Shown: positions 22,201-34,390, numbered from the stretch's first letter. The stretch is DNA of 64,000 nt from Dipteris shenzhenensis (GCA_047967505.1 CM106539.1), one strand, 5' to 3'. Made by a program: numbers and translations. Notes: generated by a model from the letters alone, not told the origin.

Positions 22201-25156
22201 CGGATGGGGGCTCCAGTTTGCACGCAAGTCTATTTCAACTAGGTTGAGGCGTGTGCAAAGTATTGTCACCATCGGATATGATTTGCATGATCGATCACGC
22301 ATTATACACCGTTTTTTCCCTAGTGGTATGCACATCTGCAAAAAAACACGCCCTTAGGTATGTTATCTGACCAAGTACTTAACGGATGGGTGTGCCTCTT
22401 TGACAACATTTTAATACGACCTAAGTTGAGGTATAGGTAAAGTATTATGCCCATCGGATATGCTTTGCATGGTCGATCGAGCATTAAATACCATTATTGC
22501 CTTAGTGCCATGCACATCCGTAAAAAAACACGCTGCTAGGTGTGTTATCCGATCAAGCACTTATGCGATGGGAATGCCACTTTGCATGTAAGTCAATTCC
22601 ACCTAGTTGAAGGTGTGTGCAAAGTATCGTGCCCATCGGATATGCTTTGCATGGTCGATCAAGCATTAAATTCCATTTTTGCCTTAGTGCCATGCACATC
22701 CATAAAAAAACACGCTGCTAGGTGTGTTATCTGATCAAGAAATTATGCGATGGGTGTGCAAATTTGCATGTAAGTCAATTCCACCTAGTTGAAGGTGTGT
22801 GCAAAGTATCGTGCCCATTGGATATGCTTTGCATTGTCGATCAAGCATAACACACGGTTTTTGCCTTAGTGTCATGCACAACCATATAAAAACACGGCCA
22901 TAGGTGTGTTATTCAAATAAATACTTATCAGATGGGGCCTCCACTTTGCACGCAAGTCCGTTTTAACTACGTTGAGGTGCATGCAAAGTATTGTCACCAT
23001 CGGATACATCATTTTTTCCCTAATGATATGCACATTCGCAAAAAAACACGCCATTAGGTGTTATCTGACCAAGTACTTATCGGATGGGTGTGCCTCATTG
23101 AGAACATTTCAATACCACCTAGGTTGAGGCGTACGAAAAGTTTTGTGCCCATCAGATATCCTTTGCATGGTCGATCGAGCATTAAATTCTATTTTTACTC
23201 TAGTGTCATGCACATCCGTCAAAACACGCTGCTAGGTATGTTATCCGATCAAGCACTTATGGGATGGGCATGCCACTTTGCCTGTAAGTCGATTCTACCT
23301 AGTTGAAGGTGTGTGCAAAGTATTGTGCCCATCGGATATGCTTTGCATTGTCGATCAAGCATAAAACACCGTTTTTGTCTTAGTGTCATGCACATTCATA
23401 AAAAAACGCAGTCCTAGATGTGTTATTCAAACTAGCACTTATTGGATGGGGGATCTAGTTTGCACGCAAGTCCGTTTAAACTAGGTTGAGGTGTGTGCAA
23501 AGTAGTTTCACCTTCGGATATGATTTGCATGGTTGATCAAGCATAACACACCGTTTTTGCCTTAGTTTCATGCACAACCATATAAAAACACGGCCATAGG
23601 TGTGTTATTCAAATAAGTACTTATCAGATGGGGGCTCCACTTTGCACGCAAGTCCGTTTTAACTACATTGAGGTGCGTGCAAAGTATTGTCACCATCGGA
23701 TATGATTTGCATGGTCGATCACGCATTATACACCGTTTTTTCCCTAGTGGTATGCACATCCGCAAAAAAACACGCCCTTGGGTATGTTATCTGACCAAGT
23801 ACTTATCGGATGGGTGTGCCTCTTTGACAACATTTTAATAACAACTAGGTTGAGGTATAGGAAAAGTATTATGCCCATCGGATATGCTTTGCATGGTCGA
23901 TCGAGCATTAAATACCATTTTTGCCTTAGTGCCATGCACATCCGTAAAAAAACACACGCTGCTAGGTGTGTTATCCGATCAAGCACTTATGCGATGGGAA
24001 TGCCACTTTGCATGTAAGTCAATTCCACCTATTTGAAGGTGTGTGCAAAGTATCGTGCCCATCGGATATGATTTGCATGGTCGATCGAGCATTAAATTCC
24101 ATTTTTGCCTTAGTGCCATGCACATCCGTAAAAAAACACGCTGCTAAGTGTGTTATCTGATCAAGCACTTATGCGATGGGTGTGCACTTTGCATGTAAGT
24201 CAATTCCACCTAGTTGAAGGTGTGTGCAAAGTATCGTGCCCATCGGATATGCTTTGCATTGTCGATCAAGCATAACACACTGTTTTTGCCTTAGTGTCAT
24301 GCACAACCATATAAAAACACGGCCATAGGTGTGTTATTCAAATAAATATTTATCATATGGGGACTCCACTTTGCACGCAAGTCCGTTTTAACTACATTGA
24401 GGTGCGTGCAAAGTATTGTCACCATCGGATATGATTTGCATGGTGGATCACGCATTATACATCATTTTTTTCCTAATGACACGCACATTCGCAAAAAAAC
24501 ACGCCATTAGGTGTGTTATCTGACCAAGTACTTATCGGATGGGTGTGCCTCATTGAGAACATTTCAATACCACCTAGGTTGAGGCGTACGAAAAGTTTTG
24601 TGCCCATCGGATATCCTTTGCATGGTTGATCGAGCATTAAATACTATTTTTACTCTAGTGTCATGCACATCCATCAAAAAACACGGTTCTAGGTATGTTA
24701 TAGGATCAAGCACTTATGGGATGGGCATGCCACTTTGCATGTAAGTCGATTCTACCTAGTTGAAGGTGTGTGCAAAGTATTGTGCCCATCGGATATGCTT
24801 TGCATTGTCGATCAAGCATAAAACACCATTGTTGCCTTAGTGTCATGCACAATCGTCAAAAAACACGATCGTAGGTGTATTTTTCAAACAAGTACTTATC
24901 GGATGGGGATGCCACTTTGCACACAAGTCAATACTGCCTAGGTTGAGGAACGTGTAAAGTCTTGTGTCCATTGGATATGCTTTGCATAGTCTGTCTCACA
25001 TGATACACCATTTTGTTGCTAGTGTTATGCACAATCGTCATAAAATACATAGGAGGTGTGTTATCCGAACAAGTACTTATGAGATGGGTGCACCACTTTG
25101 TATGCAAGTCAATAAGACCTAGGTTGAGGAGTGTACAAAGTTTTGTGCCCATTGGA
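19235..25156. repeat. Satellite array, ~181-bp monomers, about 33 copies, higher-order structure
   Basis: The core word 'atcggatatgctttgcatgg' recurs about every 181 bp (for example at 20,549, 20,730, 20,913 and 21,094). Monomers fall into recognisable variants: one with 'gggggctccagtttgcacgc', one with 'ctctttgacaacattttaat', one with 'gcgatgggaatgccactttg', one with 'gggcgtgcc', one with 'aaataagtacttatcagatg' and one with 'tcattgagaacatttcaat'. The same variant order recurs starting near 20,280, 22,185 and 23,605, so there is a higher-order repeat of about 8-10.5 monomers. All 60-90-codon ORFs inside are repeat artefacts. Confidence 0.95.
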
Positions 25157-26150
25157 GAAATGTAGATGCGATAATATTAGAAAATTCTCGGTATATGTAT
25201 ATGTGTGTGTGTGTGGGGCAAACAATTTTGGCACAAAGTAAACACCTAGTGCACAAATTATGCACTTCATACCTTGAGTAAATAAGCTTGTTGATGAGGA
25301 TAAATATGCCCTTGAATAAAAGCATAGTTGTTGTATGACCACAATAGGATCGCTTTGACACCTGTGATTTTGCCCATATGTAAGTTTACAAATAGTATAA
25401 AAAATCATGTAATAATATATTAATAGTTTGCAAATGTGTATAGCAAGTGAGTAATGGGAAGTGGAAGTGGGAATGAGGAGGGAGGAGTGAAATAGGATAG
25501 GGAAGTAATAAGGGTGTATGATAATAAGTATAAAAAATAGTATAATAATATATTAATAGTTTTTAAATGGCAAGTGAGTAATGGGAAGTGGAAGTGAGAG
25601 TGGGGAGGGAAGAATGGAATGGGAGAGGGGAAGGTAATAGGGGAGTAGGCTAATAAGGGAGTGAAATGAGTGAGGAAGTTAATAGGGGATGAAAAAGAGG
25701 AGGGTGAGATGGGGAAATATGGGATTTTGGGAAATGGGAGGAGTATGGGACGTGGTGGAAATGTGGGATGGGAGTGGTGGCAATGGGGAGGAAGAAGAAA
25801 TGGATGGATGGGAGGAGGGCTAATGGATGAGGGATGGGGGTTCAATAGGAGAGGGGGAGTAATGGGAGCCAATGGGAGAGGAGATAAATGAAAAGCCAAT
25901 AGGAGAGAGGGGAGGACTGGAAAGCCAATAGGAGAGGAGGAGGAAAACCTAATTTTTCTTATATATAGTCTTCCGTCTTCATTCATTCTCCCCTCATTTC
26001 ATTCACTAAGCAAGAAGGCAAGAAAGCAAGGACGATCAAGAGAGCAAGGAAGGAAGAGCAAGAAAGCAAGAAAGAGCAAACTTACAAACTTTTTCCAGGT
26101 ACTTGCAAACTTTTTTTTCTAGTTTCTTTTTTAAAATTTGAAGAGAGAGG
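25157..26150. repeat. Purine-biased transition with short repeats
   Basis: 25,200-25,215 is a (GT)n stretch. From 25,440 the plus strand becomes rich in 'gggaagtggaagtgag'-type words; a block around 25,430-25,500 ('caagtgagtaatgggaagtgg') is repeated near 25,570. A pyrimidine stretch with 'ttttttttctag' ends at 26,123. No gene recognised; the long minus-strand ORF 25,986-25,420 is a Pro/Ser/Leu artefact. Confidence 0.6.
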
Positions 26151-28090
26151 AACTAGAGAGAGAAAGGTTCAGGGGAGGGGAGGGAGGGGAGGGAGGGGGA
26201 AGGGAGGGGAGGAAGAGGGTGGGAGGGGAGGGAGGAGGAAGGGAGGGGAGGAAGGGGCGAAGAGGGAGGTGGGTGGGAGGGAAGGGGGTGGGAAGGGAGG
26301 CTCGCGCGGCGGGTGGGAGGGCAGCGGGTGGGAAGGGGGGCTGGCGGCTGAGAGGGGGGTGGGGAGGGCGGCTGAGAGGGGGGGGGGAGCGGCTGAGGGG
26401 GGGAGGGGGGGGGCGGTGAAGAGGGGGCGGGCTGGCGGCCGCGGCTGCCAGCCTAGGGAGGGGGAGGGGTTGCGAAGGGGGGGGAGGGTGAAGAGGGTGG
26501 GGGGGCTGGCGGGTAGCGAAGGGGGGGGGAGGGTGGGGGCGCGGCTGAGGGGGGGAGGGGCGGGGAGCGGCTGAGGGGGGGAGGGGGGGGAGGGTGAAGA
26601 GGGGGGGGGCTGGCGGCCGCGGCCGCCAGCCCAGGGAGGGGGAGGGGTTGCGAAGGGGGGGGGAGGGTGGGGGAGCGGCTGAGGGAGGGAGGGGGGGGGA
26701 GGGTGAAGAGGGGGGGGGCTGGCGGCCGCGGCGGGGAGGGGTTCCGAAGGGGGGGTTGGGGGGGAGGGTGAAGAGGGGGGGGGCTGGTGGGTGAGAGGAG
26801 GGGGGGGAGGGTAAAGAGGGGGGGCAGCCCCCCCCCCCTCCTCTCACCCATCCCCCCCCCTCTTCACCCTCCCTGGGCTGTGTGAGAGGAGGGGGGGGGA
26901 GGGTAAAGAGGGGGGGAGGGGGCTGTGTGAGAGGAGGGGGGGGAGCTGGCAGCCGCGGCCGCCACCCTAGGGAGGGGGAGGGGTTGCGAAAGGGGGGGGA
27001 GGGTGGGGGAGCGGCTGAGGGGGGCAGGGGGGGGAGGGTGAAGAGGGGGGGCTGGCGGCCGCGGCCGCCAGCCCAGGGAGGGGGAGGGGTTGCGAAGGGG
27101 GGGGGGAGAGGTTGCGAAGGGGGGGGGAGGGTCGGGGAGCGGCTGAGGGGGGGAGGGGGGGGAGGGTGAAGAGGGGGGGGGCTGGCGGCCGCAGCCGCCA
27201 GCCCAGGGAGGGGGAGGGGTTGCGAAGGGGGGGGGGGGGAGGGGTTGCGAAGGGGGGGTTGGGGGGGAGGGGTTGCGAAGGGGGGGGAGGGTGAAGAGGG
27301 GGGGGGCTAGGTGAGAGGAGGGGGGGGGGGCTGACGGCCACGGCTGCTAGCCCAACGAGGGTGAAGAGGGGGGGGGATGGGTGAGAGGAGGGGGGGGCTG
27401 GCGGCCGCGGCCGCCAGCCCCAGGGAGGGGTTGCGAAGGGGGGGGAGGGTAAAGGGGGGGGGGCTGGGTGAGAGGAGGGGGGGGGCTGGCGGCCGCGAGG
27501 GGGAGAGGGATGGGTGAGAGGGGGGGGGGGTGAAGAGGGGGGGGGCTGGGTGAGAGGAGGGGGGGGGCTGGCGGCCGCGGCCACCAGCTCGGGGCAAGGG
27601 GGGGGTGGGAAAGAGTGAAGGAGGGGGGGGTTGAGAGAGGGGGGGCTGGCGGCCACGGCCGCCAGCCCAGGTGAAGGGGGGTGTCGCCAAGGAGGGAGGG
27701 AGGGTTGAGAGGGGGCCAAAGGGAGAGTGGGGAAGAGGGTGGAAGGGTTGGGGGGGTCGCCAAGGGGGGTGGGGAAAAGGGGGGAAGGTTAAAAGGGGGT
27801 AGGGGGAAAAAGGGGTAGGGGAGGAAGAGGTTAGGCGACGGGAGAGGGGGAAGGGTAGCGGGAGGGGAGGGGGAGGGGGAGGGGGAGGGGGATTTTGGGG
27901 AAGGAGGGGGGGGGAGCGGAAGGGAGGGGTCGAGGGAGGAGTTTTGGCGGCGGAGGGAGGGGAGGGAAGGAGGCTGGAGGAGAGGGTTGGGTCAAGGGAT
28001 GGATGGAGGGAGGGAGAGGAGAGGAAGGAGAGAGAGGAGAGAGAGAGAGGGAGAGGAGAGGAGGGAGCAGAAGGAGAGAGATGGGAGAGG
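26151..28090. repeat. G-rich minisatellite with recurrent GC palindromes
   Basis: The plus strand is built of 'gagggtgaagaggggggg', 'gagcggctgagggg' and 'agggagggggaggggttgcg' modules around a palindromic core. CTGGCGGCCGCGGCCGCCAG is perfect at 26,610-26,629, 27,052-27,071 and 27,396-27,415; mutated or half copies lie near 26,432, 26,720, 26,944, 27,182, 27,332, 27,485, 27,568 and 27,646. Long Pro/Arg/Gly ORFs on both strands are artefacts of composition. G-runs of eight or more abound, so quadruplex formation is likely. Confidence 0.9.
26763..26873. repeat. Long inverted repeat (hairpin) within the G-rich block
   Basis: A left arm at about 26,763-26,808 (G-rich) is followed after ~20 bp by its reverse complement at about 26,829-26,873 (C-rich). 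The right arm is the only C-rich segment on the plus strand in this block. It looks like a local inversion of one minisatellite unit. Confidence 0.8.
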
Positions 28091-28099
28091 AGGATTTGA

Positions 28100-28740
28100 C
28101 TTACTATCACGAGCAAGAACGAAAAATAAGATTTGACTTACGAGAAGAATGAAAAGGACTTACGAGAATGAAAAGGACTTACGAGAATCGAGAAGAATGT
28201 TGAAGAAAGTATCAAGAAGAATGTTGAATATAAATTTGAATTCAAAAGGAACGTATGAGAAGAAAGTATAAGAAGAATGTTGAACACAAATTTGAATTCA
28301 AATTTATAATGAATTCAAATTACCCTCTCTTTTTTGAAAATTCAAATTTATGCGTAGGAGGAGTGGACTAGTTTTAACTCTCTCCTCATTTCATTGAAGC
28401 AACCAAGAGCCGAAGAGAAAGGATAAGCCGAGCCTTACTTTTTTCACTTTTTCTAGGTACTTGCATTCTTTTTTATTCGTCTTGTAATTCTATTTCTTTA
28501 CTTACAATTCTTTTCAATTAGTTTCTTTTTAAGGTTTTTGAGTTCTATTTCTTAAAATTCGTATTGTAATTCTTTTTCTTTACTTATAATTCTTTTTCAA
28601 TTAGTTTATTCTTAAAGTTTTTGAGGAGGGTGGTCTTTTAGAAGGCATTACAATTCTTTTTAAATTAGTTTCTTATTTGAGTTTTTGAGTTCTATTTTAA
28701 TTAGTTTTTTATTTATATTTGAGTTTGTAAATTTGAGAAA
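28100..28740. other. Short repeats and AT-rich spacer
   Basis: 'gacttacgagaa' and 'aagaatgttgaa' words repeat at 28,120-28,290, followed by 'aatttgaattcaaa' words. 28,440-28,720 has repeats of 'attctttttcaattagtttctt'. No gene seen. Confidence 0.5.
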
Positions 28741-28863
28741 TGGGAGAATAGGGAGGGAGGGAAAGAGAGAAATTAAGAGAGAGAAGAGGGGCTCCTTAAA
28801 TGAGAGAGGAGAGGGAGAGAGGGAGAGAGAGAGAGAGATTCACACAGAGAAGAGGGGCTCCTT

Positions 28864-29182
28864 AAATGAGAGAGAAGAGTAGGGAGGGAAAGAAAGAGAG
28901 AGGAGAGAGGCGGAGAGAGATTAAGAGAGAGAAGCGGGTAAAGAGAGAGGAGAGAGGGGGAGAGAGATTAAGAGAGAGAAGCGGGTCTCTTGGGGGCCGT
29001 GGCTACTTGAGGGAGGGAGAGAGTAGGGAGAGAGAGGGAGAGAGAAAGAGAGAGAGGGAGAGAGAGAAAGAGAGAGAGGGAAAGAGAGAGAGGGAGAGAG
29101 AGAGAGAGATGTTTATCGGAATGAAACGTGGCGAGAGGAGAGAGGAAAAGAGAGAGAGAGAGAGAAGAGAAGAGGGAGACTT

Positions 29183-29223
<41 letters not shown>

Positions 29224-29710
29224 TGAAACTTCTGTGCTCGAGGGAGGGAGAGGGAGAGAGAGAATAAGTGGGATGAGGATAGAGAGAAAAATACTTAAGA
29301 GTTGTCAAAGAGAGAGAGAGAGAGAGATTAAGAGAGAGAATGAGGTGTCTTGACTATGGCTACAAAGAGATTTAGGAGTCGAGAGAGAGAGAGAGAGAGA
29401 AAGTTAAGAGAGTTTTATATATTTACATCTTTTATATTATATTTTTAAATGAGAGAGAAGAGTAGGGAGGGAAAGAAAGAGAGAGGAGAGAGGGGGAGAG
29501 AGATTAAGAGAGAGAAGCAGGTCTCTTGGGGACCGTGGCTACTTGAGGGAGGGAGAGAGTAGGGAGAGAGAGGGAGAGAGAGAGAAAGAGAGAGAGGGAG
29601 AGAGAGAGAGGGAGAGAGAGAGAGAGAGAGAGATGCTTATCAGAATGAAACATGGGGAGAGGAGAGAGGAAAAGAGAGAGAGAGAGAGAGAGAAGAGAAG
29701 AGGGAGACTT

Positions 29711-29757
<47 letters not shown>

Positions 29758-29998
29758 GGGAGAGAGAGAGAGGAATGAAACTTCTCTGCTAGAGGGAGGG
29801 AGAGGGAGAGAGAGAATAAGTGGGATGAGGATAGAGAGAAAAATACTTAAGAGTTATAGAGAGAGAGAGAGAGATTAAGAGAGAGAATGAGGTGTCTTGA
29901 CTATGGCTACAAAGAGATTTAGGAGTAGAGAGAGAGAGAGAGAGAGAGAGAGAAAGTAAAGAGAGTTTTATATATTTACATCTTTTATATTATACTTA
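28864..29998. repeat. GA-rich block duplicated in tandem (~550-580 bp unit)
   Basis: The segment from 'aaatgagagagaagagtagg' at 28,864 to 29,446 is repeated from 29,447 to about 29,998. Both copies include the same landmarks: 'gtctcttgggg.ccgtggctacttgaggg', 'gaatgaaac.tgg.gagagg' and 'gttttatatatttacatctt'. Between landmarks are long (GA)n tracts of variable length. Glu/Arg ORFs here are artefacts. Confidence 0.9.
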
Positions 29999-30433
29999 TA
30001 AAAGAGTGAATTTATGGTTTGTTTTGAAGGTGAGATAATGTTTTTATATATATTCATCTTTTAAATTGAAAAATGTTAACTTTTCTTTAGATACTTGTTC
30101 TTCATTTATATCACATGCAGGTTTAGCCTCTACATCACAACCCCTTCTTTTGCATATTTAAGCCTCTTAAACCCCAGCACATTAAAATGAACACAGAAAA
30201 AGAAATTATTTATTGCTTTTCTTCGCTTCGACGGTTGGTTTAGCATAGTTTAGCATAGATTAGATTGCCTTAGAGGAGAGACAATTCTCCAAGTTGCCAA
30301 TCGAAGCCATGCTCAAATTTTTCTAACTAGTTCCGAGCTAGTTCCTAATCGTTGTCAGTCCCTTCGCTCACATGCGGTTTAACACTCATAACATGCTATT
30401 AAATAAGACCTTTTACCATTTACCAAGAAGTTT

Positions 30434-31080
30434 ATCAGTGGGCAGATTGCATGAGCAGATATCAGTGGACAGATTGCATGAGCAGATATCAGTGGACAGA
30501 TTACATATATCAGTGGACAGATTACATGTCATGGGACATATTGGAGCTTGATGATTATTGGTTATTTTTATTGCATTTGTATAAATATTTAAGCTCATTT
30601 ATTGTCATAAAAATCCTTGTAAAGCCTTTTATGCTATTTTTTACATTTATTGTCATATGAAGCGCCTTGTAATAAACCCGACCATCCCGACCATTCACTA
30701 ATTAACGAGTATCAGTGGGATGCATAAGTGGATATCATGTGGGCTGCATAAGTGGATATCAGTGAAACAGTTTTTAGTGGATAGATTGCACCAGTTGGGT
30801 ATCAGTGTTCAGATATCAATGGATGGACAGATTGCATGAATCTTCACGAAGATTGAAGCTTTATCACTAGACGACATTTTATATTACTTGTAAAGCTTTA
30901 TTGGCTAATTCTTTTACATTTGTACAAATATTTAAGCCTTGTAAAGCCTTTTAGGCTATTTCCCACATTTATTGCCATATGAAGCCTTGTAAAGCCTTTT
31001 GGGCTATTTTCCACATTTATTGTATCAAGGGTTGTATATTGTACTTTACTTGTATGTATCTAAATTCTTCATTATCTTTT
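30434..31080. repeat. Short tandem repeats upstream of the plus-strand gene
   Basis: A 27-bp unit containing 'atcagtggacagattgcatg' is repeated in 30,434-30,535 with looser copies to 30,835. A second repeat, 'gtaaagccttttgggctattt', occurs near 30,617, 30,934 and 30,982. The region presumably contains the promoter and 5' leader of the right-arm gene. A likely acceptor 'cttgtag' ends at 31,087, so an untranslated 5' exon may lie here. Confidence 0.6.
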
Positions 31081-31091
31081 CTTGTAGGATT

Positions 31092-34000
31092 ATGGAGCAA
31101 TCAGCTAATGTGATGGCTATGCTAAATGACTCTGAGATCAGAGAATGGGTTTCTTATGTCACTTTGAATTTCAAAGGAAAGGAATATAGCCCCAATGGCT
31201 TTGGTAGGTGGACTCGATATCACATGGGTAGAAGAGCTTGGTTTCTTCATCAAAAGGAAAAGAGACTCTTTCTACTTATGTCAAAAAGGGAGTTCAATGG
31301 TATTGAAGATCCATGGGATGCTACTTTCTTCAAAAAAGATATGACTTCAAGCCTTGTAGTAGGCATAATAACTCAGCAAAAAGACACCTTTGTGGATATT
31401 TTAACAAAGAGTTCAGATCCTGAAGTTGGCAGTATGCATTTTATTGTGTCAAGGAGAGACGCAAAGACCTTTGTGATGCCTCCTCCTCAACCATCAAAGT
31501 TTTCAGAGCTGCAAAGGGCATTGGAGACTCTTTCATATACTTGGGAGCAATTTCCTAGTGTGGTGGCAAAAAGGATGCATGCAAAGATAATGTTTGAATA
31601 CTTTCAGGATGCAGAATATGCTCTCCATATGCAAGAATCATCACATGAAGGAGATCAAAAAGCTCAGACTTCAATGCAGGGACAAGAAGAACAGGCACAC
31701 TGTCACAAACCTGTAGAACATGAGCGCAAACTTCTAGAGCCAGAAATGGTGGATGTAACTAAGGATGATGAAAAACAAGCCTTGAGTGCACGGGAATTAG
31801 CAAAAATTGAAGAAGATCAAGGTCGATCCACTGCAGTTATGCTTGAAGCTCTTGCTAGCAAACCACGACGTGAAATGCAAAAGGCTAGTACTGCAAGAGC
31901 CACGGTTCCAAGCAGTAAGAAAAGACATCGTCCCACTGTAGAGAAAGATAATGTGGATGAAAAACGGTCAAAAAAGAGAAAGATGAAGAAGACTCAGAAT
32001 CCGAGGCTGAAGATGATCAAGATGAACTCACATCAATCAAAAATCTTAATCTGCATCTTAATGAAGCAGTTACAGATGATGATATGGGATATATCTGGGG
32101 TCAAAGGACGTGGTTTGTGAATGCCAAAGATGTGGAAGCTGCAGCTCTGTTTACTAATAGCCGAAGCCTTGATATATCCTATGCAATACAAATATACGAG
32201 GCTTTGAGAGATGGTAAGAAACCTGTGGCAAGTAATGTGGTCTTGCGCCCAATAATGTTTTGTCCAACCAAAAATAGTTTTCTGGATCAAATAACATTTA
32301 CAGGGCCTACACATTTCGAGGAGATCTTCAGTCAATTCTTTAAAAACACTCTAAAAAATATTCCACATGAACAAGGCGAAGAGGCATAAGGAGAGAATAT
32401 GCTAAAGGAAGTCAAGAAGGAATTTCTCCTTCATTGCAGATTCCAGCCCATTGATGGTCAACATTGGGCTTATGCTTGTAATCAGATCGCAAGGGAAGCA
32501 AAGGAGGGTAAAAGACTCACTCCAGAACAATTTGTAAAGATAAGCTCATTCCATTATTATCCTGCAACGATCTGTATATTCAAGCATGAGATTAAGTATT
32601 TGATTGAGTCCGAAAGACTTAATCATTATGTCCATGGAAAGCATAAGATATCCTCAACATCAGAGGTCTTACAAAAGGCAAGGGTGATATGGACAACATT
32701 TGGTTCTCCAAATCCTGATTTGAAGCGAAAGGTCACAAAAGCAGACGCCGACACACTCACAAACTTTTATACTTCTTTGAGTGCAGTTGTGCCTAGGGGA
32801 ACCCAAGAGTGGGAAGAAAGTATGACAAGCCTCAAGGTGGTGAGGGACAGATATGCCGACTACACTTCTATCATATTTCATCCTGTTGAAGTGTTCAATG
32901 AGATGCTTGAAACGTGCATTGCTTGTGAGCGTGGACAGCTGACCTATGAAGCTCCTTTGTTTATCTCCGGCAAGTCAAAGGTAATGGATAAGAAGGAGTT
33001 GACGGCAAGGATGTGGAGGCCTGTAAAGTACTTACCTGATAAGCATGCATCCATGGCAGCACAAAAAATTTTAAAGAAAGAATGGTTTTTTGGAAAAAAA
33101 GACAAAGACCACTGCATGGAAGAATGCATCAATGTACAGGTGAGGCGTGATGCAGTGCATAGTGCCATCAAGTATTTGCTATCAGAGAAACAAATTCCAC
33201 TACTCATTGTAACATTGACTATAATGTGGTGAAGCATATAGCTTCTTTGTCAACACCCAAGGTAAAGCTATGGGCAAACAGGTGGATTAAAAAGGATGAA
33301 GATGGGTCGGAAATAGTAACCTCTTATATGAGAAAAGAGATCCCACAACAGGTGGTTGCATATGTGGAAAGATTAATCAGCGAGATAAGAATGCCGACAG
33401 ATATGCACCAAAGCTTTCAATTCAATGTAGAGGTTATGGCAGAGTCTGGAAAGCTTGTCAACTTTAGGGGAGTCTCAGAAGATGACTTCTTCAAGAATGA
33501 GTCAGCATGGGATAAGCCACAACTATTCTTTATCAATGAAGTTTCTAGCGATGATATCCATAACTTCATTGATAGAATAGTATATACCACCATTAGCAAA
33601 GTGGCGATTTGTAACATTGTCATATTTGTTGATAAAAAAGACAAAGAAGCCATGCAGGTTACTCTAGAGCGAGCATATTCATCAGATTTGAAGATCTATA
33701 GTGGTGTTTATGCAGCAAAGAGAGGCAAGAGAGAATGTGGCATAGCAATTCAAACTCTTGAATCATTCTTTCTGTGTATGCGGAGTCCCAACCCTGATCA
33801 CTCCTTACAAAAGAACTAAGAGGGAATTCAAATAATTTGAGATTGATGCTAGAAGAGCAAGATATTCCCAGGTCCATACATTATCAAAAAAACAACTATG
33901 GAAGTCCTGCAAAAAGTGGGAGTCTCTTGCTTACCATGATGGAGAATTTGCTGCCGGCAGGTTGGGAGGTCACCTTGTGCAGGATGGGATATTTAGTTGA

Positions 34001-34298
34001 GGATCTCCTAAGAAAAGGCAACTCCACCAATATTATTGAAAATAAGCATTTCATGGCTTATTTCCAACTTCAAGTAGATCTAACCACAGGCTATGAAAAA
34101 GAGATAGACCACAAGGACACCGATGACATGGATGATTACCTTGAAGATCATAATGTCCCAGTTGTTGATGATGAAAAGATGGACTTACATGACCCATTCA
34201 CAAAGAGGTTGGTGGATGAAGACAAATATGATGATACCTTCTTTGATAATTATGGCTCGCAGGGTTATGAAAAAAGGCCACTACGACAATACTTAGTG
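31092..34298 (+). pseudogene. ParB-like / methyltransferase-like N-terminal region of the right-arm gene
   Basis: The start ATG at 31,092 lies five bases past a good splice acceptor. 31,092-31,970 encodes an unrecognised domain ('WTRYHMGRRAWFLHQKEKR') and a Lys/Arg-rich, then acidic, linker. The frame shifts at an A-run near 31,970. 32,000-33,190 resembles a ParB/Srx-type fold: 'ISYAIQIYEALRDGK', then FQPIDGQHWAYACN with G-Q-H at 32,456-32,464 in place of the usual G-x-x-R, and a later 'SERLN'. An in-frame TAA sits at 32,387-32,389. 33,226-33,819 and 33,837-34,298 resemble the two halves of a beta-class N4C/N6A methyltransferase, the second half carrying 'KSGSLLLTMMENLLPAGWEV' and 'VEDLLRKGNSTNIIE'. 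The DPPY-type motif is not recognisable. Frame breaks occur near 33,190-33,226 and 33,800-33,960. A donor (gtg|gtatgg) at 34,298 joins in phase to the first peptidase module. Confidence 0.5.
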
Positions 34299-34390
34299 GT
34301 ATGGACTCTCTATTTCTCAACTAAATACAATTTTTTAAATAAGATTTAAATTTAAAGATAATGAATCTAATCTCTCATATTTGTTTATAG

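Noticed and set aside
19235-25156. Many 60-91-codon ORFs in the satellite
   Set aside because: They recur once per monomer on both strands and reflect repeat periodicity.
25420-28152. Long Pro/Ser- or Gly/Arg-rich ORFs in the G-rich block
   Set aside because: Open in several frames on both strands because the sequence lacks A/T-rich stops; no domain or codon signal.
28685-29878. Glu/Arg-repeat ORFs in the GA block
   Set aside because: Direct translations of (GA)n.
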